64,000 bases of DNA from Streptomyces sp. NBC_00820 (GTDB taxonomy: Bacteria; Actinomycetota; Actinomycetes; Streptomycetales; Streptomycetaceae): positions 5,870,501 through 5,934,500 of the forward strand of contig NZ_CP108882.1 in the NCBI RefSeq assembly GCF_036347055.1, written 5' to 3'. Under the pieces are notes generated by a model. That model was not told the DNA's origin. It ran no database searches and saw only the letters and a list, made by a program, of their open reading frames with translations. This document shows, piece after piece, positions 1-9,483 of the stretch (position 1 is the stretch's first letter; the number at the start of each line of letters is the position of its first letter). Both the position numbers and the translations under genes were made by a program.

Positions 1-2
1 CC

Positions 3-542
3 TGGCTGGTGCACCGTGCCGGGGTGCTGGACGTCGCGGCTGCCCCCGGCAGCCCGGCGCCCGGCGCGACGATGCTGGACGGCATGCTGCACGCGAAGCT
101 GGCGGAGAGCGGCGACGTGCTGTTCTTCCGCGGGGTGCTGTGCAACTTCCTGGTCTGCCTGACCGTGTGGATGGGCGTGCGGACCCGCTCCGACGCGGCC
201 CGGATCGTGCTGATCTTCGCGGGCATCCTGGCCTTCGTCGGCTCGGGCTTCGAGCACGTGGTCGCCAACATGACGACCTTCTCGCTGGGCCTGTTCGAGC
301 ACGTGCCGGGCGTCACCGTGGGCGCCTTCGCCCACAACCTGCTCTTCGTCGGCCTGGGCAACCTCGTGGGCGGCGGCCTGCTGGTCGGCGCGGCGTTCGC
401 CTTCACCGGCCGCCGCACCGCGCCGGGCGCCACCCCGGGCACCACCCCGGCGGCCGTCCCGGCGCCCCGCTCGGGCGAGAAGTCCGAGACCGCGACCGGG
501 TCCGAGCCCGCGCTCGCGGCTTCGGCGGGCAAGACCGCCTGA
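3..542 (+). CDS. Formate/nitrite transporter (FNT) family channel, 3' part only
   Basis: The gene enters from the left edge, so its start is missing; about 179 codons are visible. FNT proteins are six-helix pentameric channels for formate, nitrite or hydrosulfide in the cytoplasmic membrane. Visible family features are the hydrophobic run RGVLCNFLVCLTVWMG, the segment GFEHVVANM with the conserved His-Val-Xaa-Asn-Met context, and the last helix containing HNLLFVGLGNLVGG. After the last helix comes a roughly 50-residue Ala/Pro/Thr-rich cytoplasmic tail, longer than usual and probably disordered. Family assignment is firm. The substrate cannot be decided from this fragment, and no nitrite reductase or formate enzyme is visible next to it. 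Confidence 0.85.
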   Translation, partial: WLVHRAGVLDVAAAPGSPAPGATMLDGMLHAKLAESGDVLFFRGVLCNFLVCLTVWMGVRTRSDAARIVLIFAGILAFVGSGFEHVVANMTTFSLGLFEHVPGVTVGAFAHNLLFVGLGNLVGGGLLVGAAFAFTGRRTAPGATPGTTPAAVPAPRSGEKSETATGSEPALAASAGKTA

Positions 543-938
543 CCCGAGCGCGCGCCCGTACGCGCACCGGCGCGCGTGCCGGTACGCACCGCGCCTTTCC
601 CGCGCTCCGGCCGGCCCAGGACACGTCACATCCGTCCTCGGCCGGCCGTCGGCGTTCACCGCGCGACTCACCCGACGGAGTTACCACGAATGGCGCAGCG
701 GGGCCGACCGGACCGGCGGGCCGTTCCTCCGGCCCGCCCGGATCGGCGGCCGCCGCACCCGACCCGGTCTTCCCGGGCGCCGCACCGGCGCCCGGAGCGG
801 GCGGCCGCCGGAGCCCGCGGAGCCCGATCGCGCGCGCGAGGGGTGGTGGGGTCGGCCCGTTTCGGGTACCAACGATCCAGTAGCACTGGTCGGTAACGAA
901 CGGTCCGCAATCACCCTTCTCGCGGCGAGGTGAGCCTC
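543..938. other. Intergenic region upstream of the acyl-CoA dehydrogenase gene
   Basis: No credible gene lies in these 396 bases. The first 280 bases are very GC-rich with many short palindromic words but no single strong hairpin. The last 70 bases become less GC-rich and hold an operator-like palindrome at 867-895. The promoter of the next gene is expected there, but I cannot name clear -35 and -10 boxes. Confidence 0.6.
867..895. promoter_or_regulatory. Operator-like inverted repeat before the acyl-CoA dehydrogenase gene
   Basis: The core is CCAGT-AGC-ACTGG (877-889), a perfect 5-bp inverted repeat around 3 nt. It is flanked by TACC (867-870) and GGTA (892-895), which extend the dyad. It ends 43 nt before the start codon, a position typical for a repressor site. 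TetR-type regulators often control acyl-CoA dehydrogenase genes in actinomycetes, so such a site is plausible, but no regulator gene is adjacent. This is inference from symmetry alone. Confidence 0.35.
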
Positions 939-2876
939 ATGTCCGCCCCCACCACCCAACGCACCACCGTCACCGAACGCGAGGCCCGCCAGGTGGCGGA
1001 GGCCGCCCGGGAGCAGAACTGGCGCAAGCCGAGCTTCGCCAAGGAACTGTTCCTCGGCCGCTTCCGGCTCGACCTCATCCATCCCCACCCGCTGCCGGAC
1101 GCCGAGAGCGTGCGGCGCGGCGAGGAGTTCCTGGACAGGCTGCACGCCTTCTGCGAGTCCACCATCGACTCCGCCCGCATCGAGCGCGAGGCGCGCATAC
1201 CTGACGAGGTCGTCGCCGGCCTCAAGGAACTCGGCGCCCTCGGCATGAAGATCGACACCAAGTACGGCGGCCTCGGCCTCTCCCAGCTGTACTACAACAA
1301 GGCCCTCGCCCTGGTCGGCTCCGTCAGCCCCGCGGTCGGCGCGCTGCTCTCCGCCCACCAGTCGATCGGCGTGCCGCAGCCGCTGAAGATATTCGGCACC
1401 CAGGAGCAGAAGGACGCCTTCCTGCCCCGCTGCGCCCGCACCGACATCTCCGCCTTCCTGCTCACCGAGCCGGACGTCGGTTCCGACCCGGCACGCCTGG
1501 GCACCACGGCCGTACCGGAAGGCGACGACTACGTCCTCGACGGCGTGAAGCTGTGGACCACCAACGGGGTCGTCGCCGACCTGCTGGTCGTCATGGCGCG
1601 CGTACCGAAGTCGGAGGGGCACCCGGGCGGCATCACCGCGTTCGTGGTGGAGGCCACCGCGGAGGGCGTGACCGTCGAGAACCGCAACGCCTTCATGGGC
1701 CTGCGCGGCATCGAGAACGGTGTCACCCGCTTCCACCAGGTGCGCGTCCCGGCCGCCAACCGCATCGGCCCCGAGGGCGCGGGCCTGAAGATCGCGCTCA
1801 CCACGCTGAACACCGGCCGCCTGTCGCTGCCCGCGATGTGCGCGGGCGCCGGCAAGTGGTGCCTGAAGATCGCCCGCCAGTGGGCCGCCGAGCGCGAGCA
1901 GTGGGGCAAGCCGGTCGCGCTGCACGAGGCCGTCGGCTCCAAGATCAGCTTCATCGCGGCCACCACCTTCGCGCTGGAGGCCGTGGTCGACCTCGCCTCC
2001 CAGATGGCCGACGAGGACCGCAACGACATCCGCATCGAGGCCGCCCTCGCCAAGCTGTACGGCTCCGAGATGTCCTGGCTGATGGCCGACGAACTGGTCC
2101 AGATCCGCGGCGGCCGCGGCTACGAGACGGCCGAGTCCCTGAAGGCGCGCGGCGAGCGGGCGGTACCGGCCGAGCAGATGCTGCGCGACCTGCGCATCAA
2201 CCGCATCTTCGAGGGCTCGACGGAGATCATGCACCTGCTGATCGCGCGCGAGGCCGTCGACGCCCACCTCGCGGTCGCCGGTGACCTCATCGACCCCGGC
2301 AAGTCCCTGTCGGACAAGGCGAAGGCCGGCCGGAGCGCGGGTGTCTTCTACGCCAAGTGGCTGCCCAAGCTGGTCGCGGGACCGGGGCAACTGCCGTCCT
2401 CGTACAGCGAGTTCAAGCGCGAGGTCGACCTCTCCGGACACCTGCGCTACGTGGAGCGGCACAGCCGCAAGCTGGCCCGCTCCACCTTCTACGCCATGTC
2501 CCGCTGGCAGGGGCGCATGGAGACCAAGCAGGGCTTCCTCGGCCGGATCGTGGACATCGGCGCGGAACTGTTCGCGATGAGCGCGGCCTGTGTCCGGGCC
2601 GAGCGGCTGCGCGCCGAGGGCGAGCACGGCCGCGAGGCCTACCAGCTCGCCGACGCCTTCTGCCACCAGGCCCGCATCCGGGTCGACGAACTGTTCGGCC
2701 GGCTGTGGTCCAACACCGACGACGTCGACCGCAAGGTGGTCAAGGGCGTGCTCGGCGGGGCCTACGGCTGGCTGGAGGAAGGGATCGTCGACCCCTCGGG
2801 CGAGGGCCCGTGGATCGCCGACGCGACCCCCGGGCCGAGCGAGCGCGAGAGCGCCCGCCGCCCGTACGGGAGCTGA
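939..2876 (+). CDS. Acyl-CoA dehydrogenase, long (VLCAD/ACAD9-like) form
   Basis: FAD-dependent dehydrogenase expected to introduce the alpha-beta double bond in acyl-CoA during fatty-acid beta-oxidation. The 645-residue length exceeds the usual 380-400 because of a C-terminal helical extension, as in very-long-chain enzymes. Visible signatures are LTEPDVGSDPARLGTTA in the middle domain, WTTNG near residue 205, and the C-terminal block IRGGRGYETAESL followed by INRIFEGSTEIMHLLIAREA. The ATG at 939 is chosen because GAGG at 927-930 lies 8 nt upstream; the in-frame GTG at 930 overlaps that ribosome-binding site. The gene appears monocistronic. Its 3' end sits inside a short tandem duplication. 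Physiological chain-length preference is unknown. Confidence 0.9.
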   Translation: MSAPTTQRTTVTEREARQVAEAAREQNWRKPSFAKELFLGRFRLDLIHPHPLPDAESVRRGEEFLDRLHAFCESTIDSARIEREARIPDEVVAGLKELGALGMKIDTKYGGLGLSQLYYNKALALVGSVSPAVGALLSAHQSIGVPQPLKIFGTQEQKDAFLPRCARTDISAFLLTEPDVGSDPARLGTTAVPEGDDYVLDGVKLWTTNGVVADLLVVMARVPKSEGHPGGITAFVVEATAEGVTVENRNAFMGLRGIENGVTRFHQVRVPAANRIGPEGAGLKIALTTLNTGRLSLPAMCAGAGKWCLKIARQWAAEREQWGKPVALHEAVGSKISFIAATTFALEAVVDLASQMADEDRNDIRIEAALAKLYGSEMSWLMADELVQIRGGRGYETAESLKARGERAVPAEQMLRDLRINRIFEGSTEIMHLLIAREAVDAHLAVAGDLIDPGKSLSDKAKAGRSAGVFYAKWLPKLVAGPGQLPSSYSEFKREVDLSGHLRYVERHSRKLARSTFYAMSRWQGRMETKQGFLGRIVDIGAELFAMSAACVRAERLRAEGEHGREAYQLADAFCHQARIRVDELFGRLWSNTDDVDRKVVKGVLGGAYGWLEEGIVDPSGEGPWIADATPGPSERESARRPYGS

Positions 2877-2913
2877 CACCGGCCGACAGGCCGCCGCCCG
2901 TACGGGAGCTGAC
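2857..2913. repeat. 36-bp tandem duplication across the end of the acyl-CoA dehydrogenase gene
   Basis: A 21-base word starting at 2857 recurs starting at 2893, giving a period of 36. It contains the palindrome CCCGTACGGG and the stop codon of the preceding gene (2874-2876). The second copy lies between the dehydrogenase stop and the convergent lamin-tail gene and repeats a fossil of the dehydrogenase 3' end. It looks like a recent slippage or unequal-exchange duplication. Confidence 0.75.
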
Positions 2914-2918
2914 GCCGG

Positions 2919-3377
2919 CTAGCAGTACTTGTCGCTCGGGTCCCGCGTCGTCCAGGAGCAGGAGTCGATCCTGGAGCCACTGGCCTTCGTCAGCGTCGCC
3001 GTGTCGCTGGTGTTGTTCCAGACGTAGGCGCCACGGTCCTGGTACTTGTTCGACGCGGTGTCCGAGCCCTTGCCGGTGTGGATCTTCATGTACTTCCCCG
3101 CGCCGATCTTGACGTTCGGGAAGACGTACTTGTGGTTCGAGGCGTCCTTGAGGATCCAGCCCTTGAGCGAGACCGACGCGCCGCTGGTGTTCTTGATCTG
3201 CACCCACTCGGCGTTCAGGCTCGTGTTCGAGCGGGTGTCGCTGCCGGGGCTGTCGAACCAGACGTGGTTGATCCGCACGCCCCCGGCCGCCTCGGCCGGG
3301 GTGCTGAGCAGGGTGCCCGTGAGCAGGGCGGCGCCCACGAGAGCGGGCAGGGCGGCGCGCGTACGCACAGAACGCAT
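2919..3377 (-). CDS. Secreted lamin-tail-domain (LTD) protein
   Basis: A 152-residue exported protein. Residues 1-30 form a Sec signal peptide: a basic start, a hydrophobic core around ALPALVGAALLTGTLL, and an Ala-Xaa-Ala-type cleavage site at AEA. The rest is a single lamin-tail (LTD) immunoglobulin-like fold: VRINHVWFDSPG, then EWVQIKNTSGASVSLKGW, then a block ending in WNNTSDTATLTKASG. Two Cys near the C-terminus (DSCSW and the terminal Cys) may form a disulfide. LTDs occur in Streptomyces extracellular proteins, sometimes with nucleases, but no enzymatic domain is present here. Start ATG at 3377 is preceded by a GGGGGGA purine run. It faces away from dxr and converges on the dehydrogenase. 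Confidence 0.85.
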   Translation of the reverse strand: MRSVRTRAALPALVGAALLTGTLLSTPAEAAGGVRINHVWFDSPGSDTRSNTSLNAEWVQIKNTSGASVSLKGWILKDASNHKYVFPNVKIGAGKYMKIHTGKGSDTASNKYQDRGAYVWNNTSDTATLTKASGSRIDSCSWTTRDPSDKYC

Positions 3378-3577
3378 GAAGAGATCCCCCCAAAGGATTC
3401 GTCCGCGAAGTCGTTCAAGGGCCGGTCGTCCACCGGCCCGACTGAATTGCTATCACACGATCTTCACTCATCCTTCACGAACAGGGGAACCGCTCCATCC
3501 CGCGACGAAAGCCTCCAAGCCACCCACCCGGGGGATGTGCTGTCCGGACGGCCCTCGCTTGCGGCCACAATGGGGGA

Positions 3578-4849
3578 ATGACCGACAGTCCCGTCAGCCC
3601 CGCCCCGCTCGCCGACCCGCACCTCGTGTACGACCCGCTCGCGGGTGACGGCCCGAAGGACGTGGTGATCCTCGGCTCCACCGGGTCCATCGGCACCCAG
3701 GCCATCGACCTCGTGCTGCGCAACCCCGACCGCTTCCGGGTCACCGCCCTCTCCGCGAACGGCACCCGCGTCGCCCTGCTCGCCGAGCAGGCCCACCGGC
3801 TGCGGGTACGCACCGTCGCGGTCGCCCGCGAGGACGCCGTACCGGCGCTGCGCGAGGCACTGAGCGAGCGGTACGGCACCGGCGAGCCGCTCCCGGAGAT
3901 CCTCGCCGGACCGGACGCGGCCACCGAGGTCGCCGCCTCCGACTGCCACACCGTGCTGAACGGGATCACCGGGTCCATCGGTCTCGCACCCACCCTCGCC
4001 GCCCTGGAGGCGGGCCGCACCCTCGCGCTCGCCAACAAGGAGTCGCTGATCGTCGGCGGTCCGCTGGTGAAGGCGCTGGCCAAGCCCGGCCAGATCATCC
4101 CGGTCGACTCCGAGCACGCCGCGCTCTTCCAGGCCCTCGCCGCCGGCACCCGCGCCGACGTCCGCAAGCTGGTCGTCACCGCCTCCGGCGGCCCCTTCCG
4201 CGGCCGTACCAAGGCCGAGCTGGCGCACGTCACCGTCGCCGACGCCCTCGCCCACCCCACCTGGGCGATGGGCCCGGTGATCACGATCAACTCCGCGACC
4301 CTGGTCAACAAGGGCCTGGAGGTCATCGAGGCGCACCTGCTCTACGACATTCCCTTCGACCGCATTGAGGTCGTCGTGCACCCGCAGTCGTATGTCCACT
4401 CGATGGTCGAGTTCACCGACGGATCCACGATCGCCCAGGCGACGCCCCCCGACATGCGGGGGCCGATCGCCATCGGTCTGGGCTGGCCCGAGCGCGTCCC
4501 GGACGCCGCCCCGGCCTTCGACTGGAGCAAGGCCTCCACGTGGGAGTTCTTCCCGCTGGACAACGAGGCCTTCCCCTCCGTGAACCTCGCCCGGCACGTG
4601 GGGCAGCTCGCGGGGACCGCTCCGGCGGTGTTCAATGCGGCCAACGAGGAGTGCGTCGAAGCCTTCCGCGACGGCGCGCTGCCCTTCAACGGCATCATGG
4701 AGACCGTCACCCGGGTCGTCGAGGAACACGGCACCCCGGTTTCGGGAACTTCACTCACCGTGTCGGACGTCCTCGAAGCGGAGACCTGGGCGCGGGCCCG
4801 GGCCCGCGAACTGACAGCCACGACGGCGACCGCGGAGGCGCGTGCATGA
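3578..4849 (+). CDS. dxr: 1-deoxy-D-xylulose-5-phosphate reductoisomerase
   Basis: Second enzyme of the MEP isoprenoid pathway: NADPH-dependent rearrangement and reduction of DXP to 2-C-methyl-D-erythritol 4-phosphate. It has 423 residues. Visible features are the nucleotide-binding loop GSTGSIG (about 33-39), [10 protein letters not shown], metal-binding [18 protein letters not shown], the HPTWAMGP and [11 protein letters not shown] blocks, and [13 protein letters not shown]. The ATG at 3578 has GGGGGA only one base upstream, too close for normal initiation, so the transcript may be leaderless or start just upstream. The stop overlaps the next gene by four bases (ATGA), indicating translational coupling to the site-2 protease. 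ispG of the same pathway follows that protease. Confidence 0.96.
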   Translation: MTDSPVSPAPLADPHLVYDPLAGDGPKDVVILGSTGSIGTQAIDLVLRNPDRFRVTALSANGTRVALLAEQAHRLRVRTVAVAREDAVPALREALSERYGTGEPLPEILAGPDAATEVAASDCHTVLNGITGSIGLAPTLAALEAGRTLALANKESLIVGGPLVKALAKPGQIIPVDSEHAALFQALAAGTRADVRKLVVTASGGPFRGRTKAELAHVTVADALAHPTWAMGPVITINSATLVNKGLEVIEAHLLYDIPFDRIEVVVHPQSYVHSMVEFTDGSTIAQATPPDMRGPIAIGLGWPERVPDAAPAFDWSKASTWEFFPLDNEAFPSVNLARHVGQLAGTAPAVFNAANEECVEAFRDGALPFNGIMETVTRVVEEHGTPVSGTSLTVSDVLEAETWARARARELTATTATAEARA

Positions 4850-6150
4850 CGACCTTGATGTTCATCCTCGGCATAGGGGTCTTCTTCGCCGGCCTGCTGA
4901 TCTCGATCGCATGGCACGAGCTGGGGCACCTGTCCACGGCCAAGCTCTTCGGCATCCGAGTCCCGCAGTACATGGTCGGCTTCGGCCCGACCATCTGGTC
5001 GCGAGACAAGGGCGACACCGAGTACGGCATCAAGGCGATCCCGCTCGGCGGCTACATCCGGATGATCGGCATGTTCCCGCCCGACGACCAGGGCCGGGTC
5101 TCCGCCCGCTCCACCTCACCGTGGCGCGGCATGATCGAGGACGCCCGCTCGGCGGCCTTCGAGGAGCTCCAGCCCGGCGACGAGACGCGCATGTTCTACA
5201 CGCGCAAGCCGTGGAAGCGCGTCATCGTCATGTTCGCGGGCCCCTTCATGAACCTGGTGCTCGCCGTCGCCCTCTTCCTCACCGTGCTGATGGGCTTCGG
5301 CATCAAGCAGGGGACCAACACGATCGAATCGGTCTCGCCCTGCGTCATCTCCCAGAGCGAGCACCGTGACGCGTGCAAGAAGTCCGATCCCGCCTCCCCG
5401 GCGGCCGCGGCCGGGCTGAGGAGCCACGACAAGATCCTCTCCTTCGACGGCAAGCCGACCAAGGACTGGAACACGCTCTCCGACCTCATCCGGGACAGCG
5501 CGGGCAAGACCGTCCCGATCGTCGTGGAGCGGGGCGGCCAGGATCTGACCCTGCACGCGAAGATCGCCGTCAACAAGGTCGCCGCGAAGGACTCGAGCGG
5601 CGCCTACGTCCAGGGCAGGTACGTCAAGGCCGGCTTCCTCGGCTTCAGCGCCGCCGAGGGTTTCGTCAAGCTCGGCTTCGGCGACTCCGTGACCTGGATG
5701 ACCGACCGCGTCGGCGACGCCGTCGAGAACCTCGTCGCCATCCCCGGCAAGATCCCGGCCCTGTGGGACGCGGCCTTCGGGGACGGCCCGCGCGAGCCGG
5801 ACTCCCCGATGGGCATCGTCGGCGCCGCCCGTATCACCGGTGACATCGCCACCCTGGACATCCCCGCCTCGCAGCAGGTGGCGATGTTCGTCTTCGTCCT
5901 CGCCTTCTTCAACCTCTCCCTGTTCCTGTTCAACATGCTCCCGCTGCTCCCGCTCGACGGCGGGCACATCGCGGGCGCCCTGTGGGAGTCGCTGCGGCGC
6001 AAGGTGGCCCGCGTCCTGCGCCGCCCGGACCCGGGCCCGTTCGACGTGGCCAAGCTGATGCCGGTCGCGTACGTGGTGGCGGGCGTCTTCGTCTGCTTCA
6101 CCGTCCTCGTCCTGATCGCGGACGTCGTCAACCCGGTCAAGATCAGCTGA
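4846..6150 (+). CDS. rseP: RseP/Rip-type site-2 intramembrane metalloprotease (M50)
   Basis: Zinc protease of the cytoplasmic membrane that cuts transmembrane substrates such as anti-sigma factors during regulated intramembrane proteolysis. It has 434 residues. The HEXXH zinc motif appears in the first membrane helix as AWHELGHL (residues 23-30). A PDZ-like domain occupies the middle (around the [18 protein letters not shown] stretch), and the third zinc ligand lies in [12 protein letters not shown] near residue 370. The final hydrophobic helix is close to the C-terminus. The ATG overlaps the dxr stop. Sitting between two MEP-pathway genes is typical in actinomycetes. The specific anti-sigma substrate cannot be told from this window. 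Confidence 0.93.
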   Translation: MTTLMFILGIGVFFAGLLISIAWHELGHLSTAKLFGIRVPQYMVGFGPTIWSRDKGDTEYGIKAIPLGGYIRMIGMFPPDDQGRVSARSTSPWRGMIEDARSAAFEELQPGDETRMFYTRKPWKRVIVMFAGPFMNLVLAVALFLTVLMGFGIKQGTNTIESVSPCVISQSEHRDACKKSDPASPAAAAGLRSHDKILSFDGKPTKDWNTLSDLIRDSAGKTVPIVVERGGQDLTLHAKIAVNKVAAKDSSGAYVQGRYVKAGFLGFSAAEGFVKLGFGDSVTWMTDRVGDAVENLVAIPGKIPALWDAAFGDGPREPDSPMGIVGAARITGDIATLDIPASQQVAMFVFVLAFFNLSLFLFNMLPLLPLDGGHIAGALWESLRRKVARVLRRPDPGPFDVAKLMPVAYVVAGVFVCFTVLVLIADVVNPVKIS

Positions 6151-6524
6151 AAAGCAGTCGTTCTCTCTCTGCTGCGGCGACCGTGAATTCGCGCCCTTCA
6201 CCCGGATAGCTCTTACGGGTGAAGGGCGCGAATCGCGTGCAGGGCCCGGAAGCGCGCTTCGTACGCCCTTGTCCTGCGCCGATCTTCCGTACCGGCCCGG
6301 GCGACGTCGGCTCCCGAGGGCTCGGGCGATCCGGGCGGGGCGCCCAACAAGAGAGCATTTCCTCTTCCACGGCCCCCATGTCCGGCTTCCCGCTATGGCA
6401 TGCCAATGGGTGTATTGTCGGGCGGCCGTGTGCCCGCGTTCACGGCCGTGCCGTAATCTCAAGGCCTGGAGCCCGCCGTTCACGGGACTCGGATCTTGAT
6501 CCACGACTTGGGGTTGCACTGCAG
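6151..6524. other. Intergenic region between the site-2 protease gene and ispG
   Basis: 374 bases without a credible gene. A strong terminator lies at 6187-6233, so ispG must have its own promoter. The best AT-rich candidate is around 6405-6420, where TATTGT (6413-6418) could be a -10 box, but no matching -35 is visible. The remainder shows no further structure. Confidence 0.5.
6187..6233. terminator. Perfect 18-bp hairpin after the site-2 protease gene
   Basis: The arms at 6187-6204 and 6216-6233 are exact reverse complements around an 11-base loop. No U-tract follows, as is common for Streptomyces terminators. It separates dxr-rseP from ispG. Confidence 0.85.
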
Positions 6525-7682
<1,158 letters not shown>

Positions 7683-7694
7683 ACCCTGCGGCCT

Positions 7695-7727
7695 CCCCGC
7701 GCGCCGGCACCCTGAAGGTGCGCGGGG
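7695..7727. terminator. Hairpin after ispG
   Basis: CCCCGCGC (7695-7702) pairs with GCGCGGGG (7720-7727). An inner ACC/GGT pairing leaves a 6-base bulge. No U-tract follows. It sits in the 177-base gap between ispG and the GNAT gene. Confidence 0.65.
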
Positions 7728-7859
7728 AACCGCGGCGACCAGCCGCACGCGACCGGCGGTCGCCCACCCGTCAGGACCTCCCCAGCTCGGAGGCGCACCG
7801 CCAAAGCGGCGCGGCTATAGTGCGGAGATCAGCAGAACCCCCAGGGTGAGGCCCCGCAC

Positions 7860-8708
7860 GTGTTGACCCAGACCACCTCACGGGTGCTCGATCCGAGCGA
7901 CCTGGATGCCGCGCTCGCCGTCCTCGACCGCGAGCCGGTCGCCAACGCCTTCGTGACCGCCCGGGTCCGCATCGCCGGCCTCGACCCGTGGCGCCTCGGC
8001 GGCGAGATGTGGGGCTGGTACGAGGACGGCATGCTCACGTCCCTGTGCTACGCGGGCGCCAACCTCGTCCCCATCTGCGCCACCCCGCGCGCCGTCCGCG
8101 CCTTCGCCGACCGCGCCCGCCGGGCCGGCCGCCGCTGCTCCTCCATCGTCGGCCCCGTCGAGGCCACCGGTGAACTCTGGCGCCTGCTGGAACCGCACTG
8201 GGGCCCCGCCCGCGAGGTCCGCTCCCACCAGCCGCTCATGGTCACCGACCGCGCGTCCGCCGACAGCGCCCCGGATCCGTACGTCCGCCGCATCCGCAAG
8301 GACGAGATGGAGACGATCATGCCGGCGTGCGTGGCGATGTTCACCGAGGAGGTCGGCGTCTCCCCGCTCGCGGGCGACGGCGGCCTGCTCTACCAGGCCC
8401 GCGTCGCCGAACTCGTGGGCTCCGGCCGCTCCTTCGGCCGCCTCGACGAACACGGCAAGGTCGTCTTCAAGGCGGAGATCGGCGCCGCAACCTCCCACGC
8501 CTGCCAGATCCAGGGTGTCTGGGTCGCCCCCGAGTACCGGGGCAGGGGCCTGGCCGCCCCCGGCATGGCGGCCGTCCTCCAGTACGCCCTGGCGGACGTG
8601 GCCCCGGTGGTCAGCCTCTACGTCAACGACTACAACACGGCGGCCAGGCGGACGTACCGGCGGGTGGGGTTCCAGGAGATCGGCGCGTTCATGAGCGTGC
8701 TGTTCTAG
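7860..8708 (+). CDS. GNAT-family acetyltransferase with N-terminal DUF4081 domain
   Basis: A 282-residue protein. Residues 1-125 match the DUF4081-type N-terminal half (NAFVTARVRIAGLDPWRLGGEMWGW region). Residues 140-282 form a GNAT fold; the acetyl-CoA pyrophosphate-binding motif is visible as VWVAPEYRGRGLAAPGM, and the terminal strand follows YNTAARRTYRRVGF. GNAT enzymes transfer an acetyl group from acetyl-CoA to an amine, but the substrate here is unknown. GTG at 7860 is selected because GGGTGAGG at 7844-7851 is 8 nt away; a TTG codon follows immediately as an alternative. It is a constant neighbour of ispG in Streptomyces, as I recall. Confidence 0.88.
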   Translation: MLTQTTSRVLDPSDLDAALAVLDREPVANAFVTARVRIAGLDPWRLGGEMWGWYEDGMLTSLCYAGANLVPICATPRAVRAFADRARRAGRRCSSIVGPVEATGELWRLLEPHWGPAREVRSHQPLMVTDRASADSAPDPYVRRIRKDEMETIMPACVAMFTEEVGVSPLAGDGGLLYQARVAELVGSGRSFGRLDEHGKVVFKAEIGAATSHACQIQGVWVAPEYRGRGLAAPGMAAVLQYALADVAPVVSLYVNDYNTAARRTYRRVGFQEIGAFMSVLF

Positions 8709-8814
8709 GGGGTGTCGCTCCGGATCCTGACCGGAGCCGCGCCCGCGGACCCGGGCCGGCGGCCGCGCGACCGGGCCTGTCCTTCGTGCCCACCCCACCG
8801 CCCGCGGCCCCCTG

Positions 8815-8827
8815 TACGCTCCCGGCA
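8815..8827 (+). promoter_or_regulatory. -10-like box for a probable leaderless transcript
   Basis: TACGCT at 8815-8820 lies 6 bases before the ATG at 8827, so transcription would start at or within a base of the initiation codon. No ribosome-binding site precedes the ATG, which agrees with leaderless expression, common in Streptomyces. No good -35 box is visible. Confidence 0.4.
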
Positions 8828-9360
8828 TGGACCTCGTGATCGGCCCCCTGGACCTCGCCTCCCACGTCGACGAGGCCTTGGCCGTGCAGGCCGTAGCCTT
8901 CGGACTGGGGGCCGAAGAAGTCGCCGTACGCCGCCAGATCGTCCAGCGCCACATGCGGTTCCCAGGCGCTCGCGCCCTCGGGGCCACGACCTCCGACGGG
9001 TACCTCGTGGGGTTCGTCTACGGCATGCCCAACTCCCGCGACCACTGGTGGTCCACCGTCGTCGCCCCCTACCTGCGCGCCCAGGAGAACGACGGCTGGC
9101 TGGACGACGCCTTCGTCATCACCGAGCTGCACGTCCACCCCGACCACCAGAACCGGGGCATCGGCCGCCGGCTGATCACCACCATCACCGACAGCGCCGC
9201 CCAGCCCCGCTCGATCCTCTCCGCCATCGACACCGACAGCCCCGCGCGCGGCCTCTACCACTCCCTCGGCTACGTCGACCTGGCCCGCCGCGTCCACTTC
9301 CCGAGCGCCCCGAGGCCGTACGCCGTGATGGGCGCGCCGCTGCCGCTGCGCCGCATGTAG
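8827..9360 (+). CDS. GNAT-family N-acetyltransferase
   Basis: A 177-residue single-domain GNAT protein. The acetyl-CoA binding signature is VHPDHQNRGIGRRLI (about residues 103-117), preceded by the strand ITELH. The C-terminal part contains YHSLGYVDL, the usual GNAT motif B context. It shares the orientation of the preceding GNAT gene but is separated by 118 bases, and the two are not close paralogues by eye. Substrate unknown. The start is the only reasonable ATG, with a -10-like element at the leaderless distance. Confidence 0.85.
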   Translation: MDLVIGPLDLASHVDEALAVQAVAFGLGAEEVAVRRQIVQRHMRFPGARALGATTSDGYLVGFVYGMPNSRDHWWSTVVAPYLRAQENDGWLDDAFVITELHVHPDHQNRGIGRRLITTITDSAAQPRSILSAIDTDSPARGLYHSLGYVDLARRVHFPSAPRPYAVMGAPLPLRRM

Positions 9361-9483
9361 CGGTCGCCGTTCATAACCGATTTCCGCCGGAACAGCCAGC
9401 CCGGCTAACCTCCTAGCCATCACCCTCTCCCACTCTCGGCCGTGCCCGAGCGGGGGGACCACATCGGCAGGAGTACGAGAAAC

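Noticed and set aside
6219-6524. N-terminal extension of IspG to 6219
   Set aside because: It starts inside the right arm of the 18-bp terminator and has no family similarity; the family N-terminus begins at ATG 6525.
9361-9483. T-box leader before proS
   Set aside because: The region is too short and lacks the conserved T-box core and terminator.
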